Origin: Hyphomicrobiales bacterium | GTDB lineage: Bacteria > Pseudomonadota > Alphaproteobacteria > Rhizobiales > HXMU1428-3 | Assembly (NCBI GenBank): GCA_021775425.1 | Contig: JAJFHX010000043.1 | Location: 90,841-154,840 of the forward strand | DNA: 64,000 nucleotides | Direction of reading: 5' to 3' | Made by a program: the position numbers and the translations under genes | Shown: one piece after another, positions 26,398 to 35,431 of the stretch | Layout: each line of letters opens with the position of its first letter | Position numbering within the stretch: position 1 is the stretch's first letter | Notes under the pieces: generated by a model | Seen by the model: only the letters and a program-made list of their open reading frames with translations | Told to the model about the DNA's origin: nothing | Database searches by the model: none

Positions 26398-27723
26398 TCA
26401 TGATAGCGCTTTGATTAAATCTTCCGTTTGTTGTTCCAGCTGTTTATGGTCAGGTACATAGGCCTTTAGTGAATTGAGGCTTTGTTTCACCCCTTCGGCC
26501 TGAACACGCAGGGCAGATCTGGCGCTTTTCTTTTCTGCCATTTCGGACAAAACTTTCAGGATTTTCAGCAAATGGCGCATCACGCTTGGCATGGTCTGAG
26601 CGTTATATCTGATCTGATCAAACGCGGTGAAGATGATATCAGCCTCATCACTGCTGATTGCTTCGATGCGTTTTGTGCCTTTATCATCAATGATTTTGTC
26701 TGATCTGGTTCGTTTTTCAAAAAGGATCGCCATGGCTTCTGACAATTTGTCGAGTACGCTGATGGCGGTGAAACTGTCATTGATTCCGGGGGATAGCGCG
26801 CGCACGGCGATTTCAACAAGATGGCGGATTGAATATTCTATGTCCTGAGTCTGGGTTCTTGTGTCCCCGATGATGAAGGCTTCTTTTATGCGGTTTATGA
26901 TGACATCTGAAATCACTTCTGATGGCTTTGAAGGATATCGCACAAAGACACTTTCTTCCTGCTGGATGAGAAAGTGGCCGGCTTTGAAGTTAATTCTGAT
27001 GTAAAGATCGTTATCTGTCGCAATATCAAGAAGCTGTTCGTAATCTATCAGTTGTACGTAACCTGATTGTTCAAATATCAGTTTTTTGCTTTTTTCTTCA
27101 AAATCCTCTGGCCAGTCTGAAGTGTCTTTTTGAGCCTCTTCGTTATCTGTTGTTCCATTTGTTGTCAGGCGGCATAAAGCGTCTTTTAAATCGTCTGCGA
27201 CTTGTTTTATCACGTTATCCGCTATGCAGGACTGAGCGACGTGATGGACAAATCCCAGCAACACAAACAGATTTATAAAACACATCATAAACACCAGACT
27301 GATGGTGATTTGCGGGGTGAAGGATGAGGTGTTTCTTGAATGCAGGATGATGGTCAGAACGAAACAAGCGACGACTGTTGCGAAGAACATGCCGAAATAA
27401 TCTTTGGTTCTTTGGTTGCTCATAAACGTTTTGATGAGACGGGGGCCGAGTTGAGAAGCCGCGAGTGACAGAACGACCATGGTGATGGAGATGGCAAGCG
27501 TTGCCATGGTGATCATCGCGGAAAGTAATGTCACTATGACTGATTTGGCATCATCTGTTGTGCCCTGAAAAATATAGCCAGGCAGGTCTATGCTTTGAAG
27601 ATATTGAAACTCAATGGCATAGGTCGCAAAGACCAGCCCACAGGAAATGAGACAATAGATGCCGGGTACAAAAGCCAGGTTGCCTTTTAAAATTTGCCAG
27701 ATGTTAAAAATTTTCGAGAACAT
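26398..27723 (-). CDS. DUF2254 family membrane protein
   Basis: 441 aa. Four N-terminal membrane segments (about 17-38, 60-95, 107-130, 137-160) are followed by a soluble domain of about 270 aa. The segments AGHFLIQQEESVFVRYP and ALSPGINDSFTAISVLDKLSEA identify DUF2254, a widespread family of unknown function. It lies 54 bp downstream of the start of the methyltransferase gene on the same strand, so the two may be co-transcribed. Confidence 0.85.
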   Translation of the reverse strand: MFSKIFNIWQILKGNLAFVPGIYCLISCGLVFATYAIEFQYLQSIDLPGYIFQGTTDDAKSVIVTLLSAMITMATLAISITMVVLSLAASQLGPRLIKTFMSNQRTKDYFGMFFATVVACFVLTIILHSRNTSSFTPQITISLVFMMCFINLFVLLGFVHHVAQSCIADNVIKQVADDLKDALCRLTTNGTTDNEEAQKDTSDWPEDFEEKSKKLIFEQSGYVQLIDYEQLLDIATDNDLYIRINFKAGHFLIQQEESVFVRYPSKPSEVISDVIINRIKEAFIIGDTRTQTQDIEYSIRHLVEIAVRALSPGINDSFTAISVLDKLSEAMAILFEKRTRSDKIIDDKGTKRIEAISSDEADIIFTAFDQIRYNAQTMPSVMRHLLKILKVLSEMAEKKSARSALRVQAEGVKQSLNSLKAYVPDHKQLEQQTEDLIKALS

Positions 27724-28030
27724 GCCGTTTTGATTTCACTTGAATTTATGCTGTTATTTACTGTTTATCTGAATATGTAGCATAGAGCGGAGACATGCTA
27801 AAATTTAATTATGATTTAGACTTCTGAACTCAGTTTAAATTTTAAGATTAAGCTCAGTAAGTTTGGTAAATTTCTGATTCATAATCACAACACTTTTTAG
27901 TTGTAACTGTCTCTTGGTTGTTTATCATTGATGGATTGGTATTTGTTGCCATAAACCTTCATGCAGGTGGTCGGCTTCTCATATCTCGACATTTATCACT
28001 GAATGGATTTTCGTATAAGAGTATAGTCAC
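27724..28030. other. AT-rich divergent intergenic region
   Basis: About 300 bp between the divergently transcribed DUF2254 gene and the PliG-like gene. It is AT-rich with no open frame of note and must hold both promoters. I cannot place a specific operator. Confidence 0.5.
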
Positions 28031-28432
28031 ATGAAGTACCTGCTCATCATATTGAGTTGTTTATGCTTTTCTCTCTCTTTAGCTCAGGCCAATGAGATTC
28101 ATGAAGAGCGCATTCAATTTGAAGCAGGGAAATCCGGTGCAACCATCAATGGGCAGATCAAAGGCTATAAGATCGTTGATTATCTGCTGCATGCTGAGGC
28201 CGGGCAAACGATATCTGTCAAGTTTGCCGCGAATTCTACTTCGGCTTATTTTAATCTGCTTCCCCCTGAAAATCCGATTGCTCTTTTTACCGGCTCTATC
28301 GCTGGTCATTCCTATAATGGTGTGCTGCCACTTACCGGCGTTTATAAGATCAGAGTTTATCTGATGAGAAATGCTGCACGGCGTGGCAGTACCGCAAAGT
28401 ATAAGCTAACTCTTAAAATAGAAGGGAACTGA
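28031..28432 (+). CDS. PliG-like periplasmic inhibitor of g-type lysozyme
   Basis: 133 aa with a signal peptide (about 1-20, ending LAQA). The mature domain follows E. coli PliG (YcgK) block by block: IQFEAGKSGATINGQIKGY, then AGQTISV, a middle Y-F segment, LPLTGVYKIRVYLMRNAAR and TAKYKLTLKI. Such proteins bind and block goose-type lysozymes, protecting peptidoglycan from animal or phage muramidases. It is the first gene of three closely spaced small secreted-protein genes. The match is by eye; a general PPC-like beta-sandwich protein is the alternative. Confidence 0.65.
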   Translation: MKYLLIILSCLCFSLSLAQANEIHEERIQFEAGKSGATINGQIKGYKIVDYLLHAEAGQTISVKFAANSTSAYFNLLPPENPIALFTGSIAGHSYNGVLPLTGVYKIRVYLMRNAARRGSTAKYKLTLKIEGN

Positions 28433-28436
28433 AAAA

Positions 28437-28787
28437 ATGTTACAATCAGACAGGTTAAAGCAGAGGCCATTCATCGTGGCTATGTTTGTTATGATTGCAT
28501 TTATCTTCGTCACCATTTCTTCTGCCAGCGTTCAGGCAAGAGACAAACATCATAATCGCAAAGCGGCAGCTATTATTGGCGTCATCGTTGGGGCTGCTAT
28601 CGCGGCCAAAGCTGCTAAAGACAGAGACCGGCATGGGTACAGACACAGGCGCTACAATCGGAGATTTGATGACCGGCCCAAACAATGGCACCCGAAAATC
28701 GGTGTGACCTGCTATCGCAAATTGCGGTCCTGTTACAAAGTCGGGCATGGGTATAGCGCGCGCTGGACACGGCGCGAGTTTCATTAA
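28437..28787 (+). CDS. Small basic secreted or membrane-anchored protein, unknown
   Basis: 116 aa. One hydrophobic segment (residues 12-33) could be a signal peptide or anchor. It is followed by an Ala/Gly-rich stretch (AAIIGVIVGAAIAAKAAK) and a very basic Arg/His/Tyr-rich tail with two cysteines (CYRKLRSC). An AGGGAA ribosome site and 4-bp spacing from the PliG-like gene support expression as part of that operon. No family recognised; the alanine-glycine zipper plus basic tail resembles small envelope-associated proteins. Confidence 0.6.
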   Translation: MLQSDRLKQRPFIVAMFVMIAFIFVTISSASVQARDKHHNRKAAAIIGVIVGAAIAAKAAKDRDRHGYRHRRYNRRFDDRPKQWHPKIGVTCYRKLRSCYKVGHGYSARWTRREFH

Positions 28788-28813
28788 AGCTGAGTTTTTA
28801 AGGAGTTAAGTCA

Positions 28814-29272
28814 ATGAAGTGTTTGTTCAAGCTTGTTTGCGCCACCGTTCTATCTTCTATGTTTATCTTTTCTCAAACGGCAATTGCTAAAGAGGCGAAG
28901 CCTTATGATGGCCATGAAAATGCCGCATGGGAAAAAATGCAAGAATCATTACTTATGTATATGTCGGCAGATGTAGCCTCACGGTTGAAGCTAATTGTTT
29001 ATCATGGTGTTGCTTCGACACTTTGTGATGGAGTATCCACCGATGCGGAAAAAATTAAAAAAGCAACTGATGATATTCACCCGGAAAACTGGGATAAATT
29101 ATCTGAGGAAGAACATACAAAATGGACCAATGCTTTTTTGATCAATTATGGCATGGTGTTTGGAGTGATGCTGGCAGAACATGCCGATAACACTGCCCGG
29201 TTCTGTCAAGATGTTGATGCTTTGATCGCTGATAAAGATGAAGCAAAGTGGACTTATTTTAAAGCCAAATAA
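28814..29272 (+). CDS. Secreted hypothetical protein
   Basis: 152 aa with a clear signal peptide (1-25, ending AIA). The mature part is acidic and probably all helical, with two cysteines (C72, C131) that could form a disulphide. An AAGGAG ribosome site precedes the start. Not recognised. Third member of the small secreted set after the PliG-like gene. Confidence 0.65.
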   Translation: MKCLFKLVCATVLSSMFIFSQTAIAKEAKPYDGHENAAWEKMQESLLMYMSADVASRLKLIVYHGVASTLCDGVSTDAEKIKKATDDIHPENWDKLSEEEHTKWTNAFLINYGMVFGVMLAEHADNTARFCQDVDALIADKDEAKWTYFKAK

Positions 29273-29336
29273 TTTTTTTCCATCATGAGGGTAACGCTTT
29301 TGAGGTGTTGGTCTAATATGTGTTTGAGGTGACAAC

Positions 29337-30128
29337 ATGACTGAGAACCAACCAACACCGCAAGATGTTGCCGGAGGGGATAGAATTTCGTGGCTCGAAT
29401 ATAAAGACCGTGATTTTCCATTTTATAATGGATCACCAATTTATATCACCGCTGCTCAATGGTGCTTCATACTGGTTATGGTTGCGCTGGGGTTTGCTTT
29501 ACTTATCGCGCCCATCACTTTGTTTCATGGAAAATTCGCTCAGTTTATACCTGCTGTCTTATTTGTCATTGTGCCGTTGGCAGGTCTTTACATCGTCACC
29601 CCAAAACACTGGACTGCACTGTTTCGGCCCATAGCTGGCCGGGATATTTTATGGATGTTGGTTTTTGTTCTATTGAACATTGTCGTGTCGTTTGCCGTTG
29701 GTATTCTTGTCAGCAAATATTATGGAGCGAGTTCAAACCCTGCCATTGCTGAGTTGAAAAATTTTTCCGATATAGATCGTTTGTTGTTTTATCTGAAAAC
29801 ATTGCCTCAACTGGTTGGTGAAGAAATTTTATCCATTTTACCGTTTTTGGCCTTGTTGACATTTTTTTACACTCAGACAAACACCGGGCGGACCAGGGCT
29901 GTTGTTTATGCCTGGCTTCTTACTGCATTGTGGTTTGGAGCGGCACATTTGCCGACATATGACTGGAATTTCGTGCAGTGTTTTCTTGTGATTGGCAGTG
30001 CACGATTAATCCTTTTACTGCCCTACATCATGACCAAAAATCTTTGGATCTCCAGTGGAGCGCACATCATGAATGACTGGATTTTCTTCAGTCTTACTAT
30101 TTTTGGCGCTTCACTCAGCCAGTCTTAA
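29337..30128 (+). CDS. CPBP family intramembrane protease-like protein
   Basis: 263 aa with about seven membrane segments. The three CPBP (Abi) motifs are recognisable: GEEILSI near 163-169, FGAAHLP near 200-206, and SGAHIMND near 241-248. The first motif is normally EExxxR; here Ile stands where the Arg is expected. The glutamates and both histidines are kept, so it may still be active. CPBP proteins cleave within membranes or serve bacteriocin immunity; the substrate here is unknown. Confidence 0.7.
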   Translation: MTENQPTPQDVAGGDRISWLEYKDRDFPFYNGSPIYITAAQWCFILVMVALGFALLIAPITLFHGKFAQFIPAVLFVIVPLAGLYIVTPKHWTALFRPIAGRDILWMLVFVLLNIVVSFAVGILVSKYYGASSNPAIAELKNFSDIDRLLFYLKTLPQLVGEEILSILPFLALLTFFYTQTNTGRTRAVVYAWLLTALWFGAAHLPTYDWNFVQCFLVIGSARLILLLPYIMTKNLWISSGAHIMNDWIFFSLTIFGASLSQS

Positions 30129-30183
30129 TTTTGTAACTTTCGAGTTCATTATTGCCCACGTTCCCATACATACCATCTTCATT

Positions 30184-30211
30184 CTCACTTCAATTGACTC
30201 ACTTCAATTGA
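30184..30211. repeat. Tandem 14-bp repeat
   Basis: Two head-to-tail exact copies of CTCACTTCAATTGA at 30184-30197 and 30198-30211. TCAATTGA within each is palindromic. The repeat sits in the 312-bp gap between the CPBP gene and the zinc operon, about 150 bp upstream of the Zur box. Function unknown. Confidence 0.7.
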
Positions 30212-30362
30212 GCTGTGTTTTAAGGCCTCATGTTTCATCTGCTTTCATCAATGGCATTATTCAAAAAAATGGTCTGGTCAATCTCTTAACTCAAATGCTG
30301 ATATCAGCTTTATCTGCAAGTGAGAGGGATAATTGTTAAAGCTGTTGACAATCATATTTGTA

Positions 30363-30379
30363 ATGTTATTACATAACAT
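30363..30379. promoter_or_regulatory. Zur box of the zrg-type zinc operon
   Basis: ATGTTAT-TAC-ATAACAT is a perfect dyad with 7-bp arms. It matches the proteobacterial Zur consensus core (ATGTTATanNATAACAT), 62 bp upstream of the DUF2796 gene. It predicts repression when zinc is plentiful. No Fur- or Irr-like site is seen here. Confidence 0.8.
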
Positions 30380-30440
30380 AAATTTCAGCAAAAACACTCC
30401 ATCAAGAAAAGCCGTTTGTGCATTTTCTAACGAGTGAAAT

Positions 30441-31016
30441 ATGATTAGGATTTACTCCATGTATTACAAAACCTTACCAGTGGTATTGTCACTTGTTTTC
30501 GTTCCTTGTGTGGCATGGGCGGAAAAGCATGATCATAAACACGAACATGAAGAAACCCGGCAGGGTCATGTCCATGAACATGGTGTCAGCGCCTTAAAAA
30601 TTGCTATTGAAGGCAAACAGATTGAGATGGAACTTGAAGCACCCGGGCATGATATTGTCGGCTTTGAGCATGAGGCAAAATCAGATGAAGATAAAGCGGC
30701 AGTTGAAAAAGCTATCAAACTTTTAAAGCAACCGCTTTCGTTGATCAGTTTCCCGGCTAAAGCGGGCTGCAAGCTGGCATCAAGTGAGGTTGAAGTGCAT
30801 AAAGAGGGAGAAGAAGGGCATGCGGAATTTCATGTTCATTGGGAATTTACCTGCACTGATATGAATGCGATCACACCGCTTCAGACTAAAATTTTCTCTC
30901 AGTTTCCGAATATGGAAGAAATTGATATTGAGGCCATTTCTGAAAAAGGACAAACTGCGATTGAATTAGAAAAAGGTGCTGTTGAGATTGACCTTTCTGC
31001 TGTGGTCGGATCCTGA
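30441..31016 (+). CDS. zrgA: DUF2796 / ZrgA-like periplasmic zinc-binding protein
   Basis: 191 aa. After a signal peptide (ending AWA near residue 27) comes a His-rich segment with HDHKHEHEETRQGHVHEHG, an obvious zinc-binding tract, then the DUF2796 domain (ELEAPGHDIVGFEH, HWEFTC). It is the zinc-regulated periplasmic component of ZrgABCDE-type uptake described in Vibrio. An alternative start is the ATG at 30459. First gene of a four-gene operon under the Zur box. Confidence 0.85.
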   Translation: MIRIYSMYYKTLPVVLSLVFVPCVAWAEKHDHKHEHEETRQGHVHEHGVSALKIAIEGKQIEMELEAPGHDIVGFEHEAKSDEDKAAVEKAIKLLKQPLSLISFPAKAGCKLASSEVEVHKEGEEGHAEFHVHWEFTCTDMNAITPLQTKIFSQFPNMEEIDIEAISEKGQTAIELEKGAVEIDLSAVVGS

Positions 31017-31045
31017 AACTACATCGCTTAACAACTGAGCGGACA

Positions 31046-31882
31046 ATGATGAATAATGAGAAGAACAGCACTGAGCAGGGTTTCGCTGTTCGAATGACAG
31101 ATGTGGATTTTGGCTGGACACAAAAACGTGCCCGGCCAAAAACCGTTGCGGCTCAAACCTCTAACTATCAGGTTCAGAATCCTAACGAAGGCTTCCGCTT
31201 TCAGATTCCTTCTTTTGAGGTCAAAAAAGGGGAAAGACTTATTCTCGTTGGTCCATCTGGCAGTGGCAAATCGACTTTGCTTGGTTTGATCTGCGGGACT
31301 TTGGTACCACAGGCAGGCAGAGTTGAAGTCTTGGGCGAAGACCTCACCCAGCTTAGAAGCGCGGCGCGGGATAAATTTCGCGGTCAGCATGTTGGTATTA
31401 TTTTTCAGCAGCTTAATCTCGTGCCTTATCTTTCTGTGATTGAAAATGTGTTGTTACCGCTGCAATTTTCCCCAGCCCGTATGAAAGCTGTTGGTAAAAA
31501 TGCTGCTGCTTGCAGATCGTCAGCGGCAGATATACTCGACGCTCTTGATATGCCGGTTGAACAATTTGGCTCGCAAAAAGCGGGCACACTTTCTATCGGC
31601 CAGCAGCAAAGGGTGGCAGCGGCTCGGGCCTTTATCGGCTCGCCGGAGATTATCATTGCTGATGAACCGACATCTGCGCTTGATCGCTCACGACAAGTGT
31701 CCTTTTTAGAGCATTTGTTTGAACAACAACGCCAGACCGATGCGACTTTATTGATGGTCAGCCATGATGAGACGATAGCGGAGCATTTTGACCGTGTGGT
31801 TCAGCTTGGTGACATTTGTGATATGGCTGGCTCTGAAGGCAATGACCTTTCTTTAAAGCATAACAATAGTGAGGCTGGATGA
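31046..31882 (+). CDS. ABC transporter ATP-binding protein of the zrg operon (LolD/MacB type)
   Basis: 278 aa ATPase with Walker A GPSGSGKST (near 73-81), the signature LSIGQQQRVAAARA and Walker B IIIADEPTSALD. The LolD/MacB type pairs with FtsX-like permeases rather than importers of the ZnuC kind. It overlaps the permease gene by 4 bp. Together they probably perform a mechanotransmission or extraction step linked to zinc acquisition, not classical import (inference). Confidence 0.88.
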   Translation: MMNNEKNSTEQGFAVRMTDVDFGWTQKRARPKTVAAQTSNYQVQNPNEGFRFQIPSFEVKKGERLILVGPSGSGKSTLLGLICGTLVPQAGRVEVLGEDLTQLRSAARDKFRGQHVGIIFQQLNLVPYLSVIENVLLPLQFSPARMKAVGKNAAACRSSAADILDALDMPVEQFGSQKAGTLSIGQQQRVAAARAFIGSPEIIIADEPTSALDRSRQVSFLEHLFEQQRQTDATLLMVSHDETIAEHFDRVVQLGDICDMAGSEGNDLSLKHNNSEAG

Positions 31883-33156
31883 ACCTGCTCTCTTTGACAT
31901 TCCGGTTAACCTGGCAAAGCCTCATGAACCGAAAGGGCACGGCGTTGCTGACTGTGCTTTCAATCGCTCTTTCAGTGATTTTATTGCTCGGTGTTGAGAA
32001 GGTCCGCATCGGTGCGAAAACCGCATTTCTGAATACCATTTCAGGAACGGATGTTGTGGTTGGTGCCCGGGCCGGCGCCGTGCAGCTGTTGCTTTATTCT
32101 GTGTTTCGGATGGGGGATGCGACGGCCAATATCAGCTGGAAAAGTGTCAAAGATATCGAAAAACGGGCTGATGTTAAATGGGTTGTACCGATTGCGCTTG
32201 GCGATTCTCACAAGGGGTTTCGGGTGATGGGGACCAGTGCTGGCTATTTTAAGCATTTTAGGTACCGCCGCAATCTGCCGCTTCAATTTCAATCTGGCAA
32301 AGCATTTGATGATCTTTATGAAGCGGTGCTGGGTGCTGATGTGGCGAAAGAACTCGGCTATAAATTAGGTGATAAAATTGTCGTCGCTCATGGGGCCGGG
32401 CGGGTCAGCTTTGGGGCAACACATAAAGACAAACCCTTTATTGTCTCAGGCATCCTTACGCAAACCGGCACCCCGGTTGATCAGACGGTTCATGTCAGCA
32501 TGGAGGCGATTGAGGCCATTCATGTTGGCTGGGAAGGCGGGGCTGCACCAAGAGGTGATAACATAAAATCGGCAGATGCTGTCAGGCAAATGAACCTTGA
32601 ACCCAAATCAGCGACGGCACTATTTGTTAAATTGAAATCTCGCATTGCGACTTTTTCTTTTCAGCGATATGTGAATAATTACAGGCAGGAACCTTTGACC
32701 GCTATTTTACCCGGGGTGGCTTTTGGCCAGCTTTGGTCAATACTGTCTTCAGTTGAGATCGCACTTTTGGTGATCTCTGTTATGGTGGTTTTTACTGCTT
32801 TTTTAGGGATGATGATTTCAATTCTGGCTTCATTAAATGAACGGCGCCGTGAGATTGCCATTCTTCGCTCTGTCGGGGCGCGACCAGTTCATATATTCAA
32901 TCTGTTTTTAGCCGAAGCTTTGTTACTTTCTTTTGCAGGGTTAATGATTGGGTTTGGCACTGTTTATTTTCTAATGATTTTTGCGACGCCATTAATTGAA
33001 CAAGCTACTGGATTATTCATTGAGCTAACTTACCCGGATGTTCGAGAATTTGGCCTGCTGCTGTTTATTTTATCAGGTGGTTTTCTGGCCGGGTTGCTGC
33101 CCGCTTTTCGGGCTTATAAAACATCACTTGCTGATGGTCTTATTATTCGTACTTAA
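31879..33156 (+). CDS. FtsX-like ABC permease of the zrg operon
   Basis: 425 aa with an N-terminal membrane segment (about 18-40), a large periplasmic domain, and three C-terminal segments (about 290-315, 340-370, 390-412). This is the LolE/MacB topology. The cytoplasmic loop NERRREIAILRSVGARP is the family hallmark. Start overlaps the ATPase stop (ATGA). The same ATPase-permease pair next to DUF2796 and DUF3299 is typical of zinc-regulated loci. Confidence 0.88.
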   Translation: MNLLSLTFRLTWQSLMNRKGTALLTVLSIALSVILLLGVEKVRIGAKTAFLNTISGTDVVVGARAGAVQLLLYSVFRMGDATANISWKSVKDIEKRADVKWVVPIALGDSHKGFRVMGTSAGYFKHFRYRRNLPLQFQSGKAFDDLYEAVLGADVAKELGYKLGDKIVVAHGAGRVSFGATHKDKPFIVSGILTQTGTPVDQTVHVSMEAIEAIHVGWEGGAAPRGDNIKSADAVRQMNLEPKSATALFVKLKSRIATFSFQRYVNNYRQEPLTAILPGVAFGQLWSILSSVEIALLVISVMVVFTAFLGMMISILASLNERRREIAILRSVGARPVHIFNLFLAEALLLSFAGLMIGFGTVYFLMIFATPLIEQATGLFIELTYPDVREFGLLLFILSGGFLAGLLPAFRAYKTSLADGLIIRT

Positions 33157-33172
33157 ACTGAGGTGTTTTGTG

Positions 33173-33730
33173 ATGAACAAATTTTTTAAATTACTGATGG
33201 TGTTGTTTGCCGGGCTTTTCATAACATCAACAACGCTACAGGCCAATCCGCTTACAATCACATGGGAAGACCTTGAGCCAAAACAGGGCGCGGGGGCGGA
33301 ACAAAAATTTGCCGAAGAAAACACCAGGGGACTGCCAGGCGTTAAGGAATTTGGTGGTGACAAGGGTGAGCTTGAGCTCTTTTTAAAAGATCTCAAATTC
33401 ATGAAAGACACGCAGCCAAAGGGGAACATGATCAATAAAGAGCTTCATGGCAAGGAAGTGCGCATAGCAGGTTATGTCACGCCTGTTGGGTTTGATAAAG
33501 GTGACGTTACTGAGTTTTTGTTTGTGCCTTATCTTGGGGCCTGTATTCACGTGCCGCCACCGCCTGCTAACCAGATTGTATTTGTGAAAGATGCCAAGAA
33601 TTTAAAGATGGAGCAGATGTATCAACCGATCTGGCTTACGGGTAAGCTTGAAGCGATACCTGTTTCTACTGCTTTGGCCAATGTGGGTTATTCGATGATT
33701 GGCCCGAAGATTAAGCCTTATAAGCAATAA
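33173..33730 (+). CDS. DUF3299 secreted protein of the zrg operon
   Basis: 185 aa with a signal peptide (about 1-23, ending LQA). DUF3299 landmarks are ITWEDLEP at the mature start, IAGYVTPVGF, and the cysteine-containing LGACIHVPPPPANQIVFV. The frame is open to 33038 inside the permease gene, but the signal peptide and a GAGG ribosome site place the start at 33173. Last gene of the Zur-controlled operon, followed by a strong terminator. Function unknown. Confidence 0.88.
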   Translation: MNKFFKLLMVLFAGLFITSTTLQANPLTITWEDLEPKQGAGAEQKFAEENTRGLPGVKEFGGDKGELELFLKDLKFMKDTQPKGNMINKELHGKEVRIAGYVTPVGFDKGDVTEFLFVPYLGACIHVPPPPANQIVFVKDAKNLKMEQMYQPIWLTGKLEAIPVSTALANVGYSMIGPKIKPYKQ

Positions 33731-33772
33731 GCTAAGCAAACTTTTATAAATTTTTCACCCTCCCCGGTGAAG

Positions 33773-33801
33773 AGGTCAGCCAATTCTGGCTGGCCTTTTT
33801 T
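33773..33801 (+). terminator. Rho-independent terminator after the zrg operon
   Basis: Stem AGGTCAGCCA / TGGCTGGCCT (10 bp with one G-U) closing an ATTC loop, followed by TTTTTT. Begins 43 bp after the DUF3299 stop. The rest of the 350-bp gap up to the next gene is AT-rich and holds the promoter of the SAF-oxidoreductase gene. Confidence 0.85.
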
Positions 33802-34128
33802 GTTTTCACTCGCTTGTTTGAATTAAATTTTCTTTCCATTTTGTGAAACAAATTCTTTTGTATTGATTGTTTGTTATTTTTCCGTTCCGTGGTTACGATC
33901 ATTCATCATATAGCCGCATAAGTCTTTGTAACATTCCAATTTAACTAAACTTACAAAGTGACTACAGGACTTGTTTACAAAAGATTTGGCTGATTGTTAA
34001 TTTTTAGTCATTGGTGTTTTCGTTGGTTCATTCAATGTTGATCTCGGTAAGCTGAGCCTCATCGGATGAGACAGGTGTTCTGAATGCCATTACTTATTCT
34101 GTTGTGGAGGAATAATTCTTTGAATTTA

Positions 34129-35421
34129 ATGTCATTATTAGCTGCTCATAAAGAAAGCGGCAAAACAGTACGCGCTGGTGTGATCGGGGCAGGTAAATTC
34201 GGCTCTATGTTTTTAAGTCAGGTGCCAACGATTGACGGGCTTGAAGTTAGTGTCATCGCTGACCTTTCAATTGAACGGGCGAAAACCGCTTGCCGTAATG
34301 TTGGCTGGAGTGAAGCGCTTATTGAAGCGACTGATTATATTGAAGATGGGTCTGCCCTTTGCAGCCGTGATGATGTTGATGTGGTGATTGAGGCTACGGG
34401 CATTCCTGCCGCGGGTATTCACCATTGTCTTGCCGCGATTGATAATGGCAAACATATTATTATGGTCAATGTTGAAGCTGATGTGCTGGCTGGCGCTGCC
34501 CTTGCCAAACGGGCGAAAGCGGCTGGTGTTGTTTATTCAATGGCCTATGGTGACCAGCCTTCGCTGGTTTCCGAAATGGTGGACTGGGCGCGGGCTACCG
34601 GATTTAAAGTCATCACAGTTGGTAAGGGTACAAAATATCTGCCGATCTACCATGATGTCACGCCTGATGATGTCTGGACTTATTATGGCCTCAGCCCTGA
34701 AGAGGCGAAGGCTGCTAATATGAACCCGCAGATGTTCAACTCATTTCTTGATGGGACGAAATCAGCAATTGAGATGTCTGCGATTGCCAATGCCTGTGAT
34801 CTGGCTGTGCCGGATTCAGGCTTAATGTTTCCCCCTTGCGGTGTTGACGATCTTGCGCAATTGCTGCGACCCAAATCAGTTGGGGGCATTACCGAACAGA
34901 CGGGGACGGTTGAGGTTGTCTCTTCTCTCGAGCGGGATGGGCGCCCTGTATTCCGTGATCTGCGCTGGGGAGTTTATGCGGTTTTTGAAGCACCGAATGA
35001 TTATGCTGCGGCTTGTTTTAAACAATATGGCCTGAAGACTGATGATAGTGGGCGATATTCAGCGATGTATAAACCTTATCACCTGATCGGGCTGGAGCTT
35101 AGCTTTTCTGTTCTTAATGCGGCGCTGCGCAATGAAGCGACCGGATATACCAAAGCCTTTCGGGGTGATGCTGTCTCGATTGCGAAAAAAGACCTGAACG
35201 CTGGTGAGATGCTTGACGGTGAAGGCGGGTATACCGTTTGGGGGAAAGCGATGTCTGCACCGCGCAGCCTAGAGCTTGGCGCCCTGCCGATTGGCCTTGC
35301 ACATCATGTGAAACTGAAAAATTCAATTAAACATGGAGAGCCTGTGACTTTCGCTGATATTGAAATTGATGAAACCAGCGAAGTGATGCGCCTGCGCCGT
35401 GAAGCTGAAAGCCTGATTTAA
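34129..35421 (+). CDS. NAD(P)-dependent oxidoreductase with C-terminal SAF domain
   Basis: About 430 aa. An N-terminal Rossmann domain (VRAGVIGAGKFGSMFL) related to homoserine dehydrogenase is followed by a central domain and a C-terminal SAF domain (DLNAGEMLDGEGGYTVWGK). Such proteins commonly accompany four-carbon sugar-acid genes, and this one precedes the ltnD-otnKCI set by 210 bp. The substrate is not known to me; an erythronate/tetronate-pathway intermediate is a fair guess. A GGAGG at 34106-34110 is best spaced for a TTG at 34120; ATG 34129 and 34084 are alternatives. Confidence 0.8.
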   Translation: MSLLAAHKESGKTVRAGVIGAGKFGSMFLSQVPTIDGLEVSVIADLSIERAKTACRNVGWSEALIEATDYIEDGSALCSRDDVDVVIEATGIPAAGIHHCLAAIDNGKHIIMVNVEADVLAGAALAKRAKAAGVVYSMAYGDQPSLVSEMVDWARATGFKVITVGKGTKYLPIYHDVTPDDVWTYYGLSPEEAKAANMNPQMFNSFLDGTKSAIEMSAIANACDLAVPDSGLMFPPCGVDDLAQLLRPKSVGGITEQTGTVEVVSSLERDGRPVFRDLRWGVYAVFEAPNDYAAACFKQYGLKTDDSGRYSAMYKPYHLIGLELSFSVLNAALRNEATGYTKAFRGDAVSIAKKDLNAGEMLDGEGGYTVWGKAMSAPRSLELGALPIGLAHHVKLKNSIKHGEPVTFADIEIDETSEVMRLRREAESLI

Positions 35422-35431
35422 TCAAAGAACT

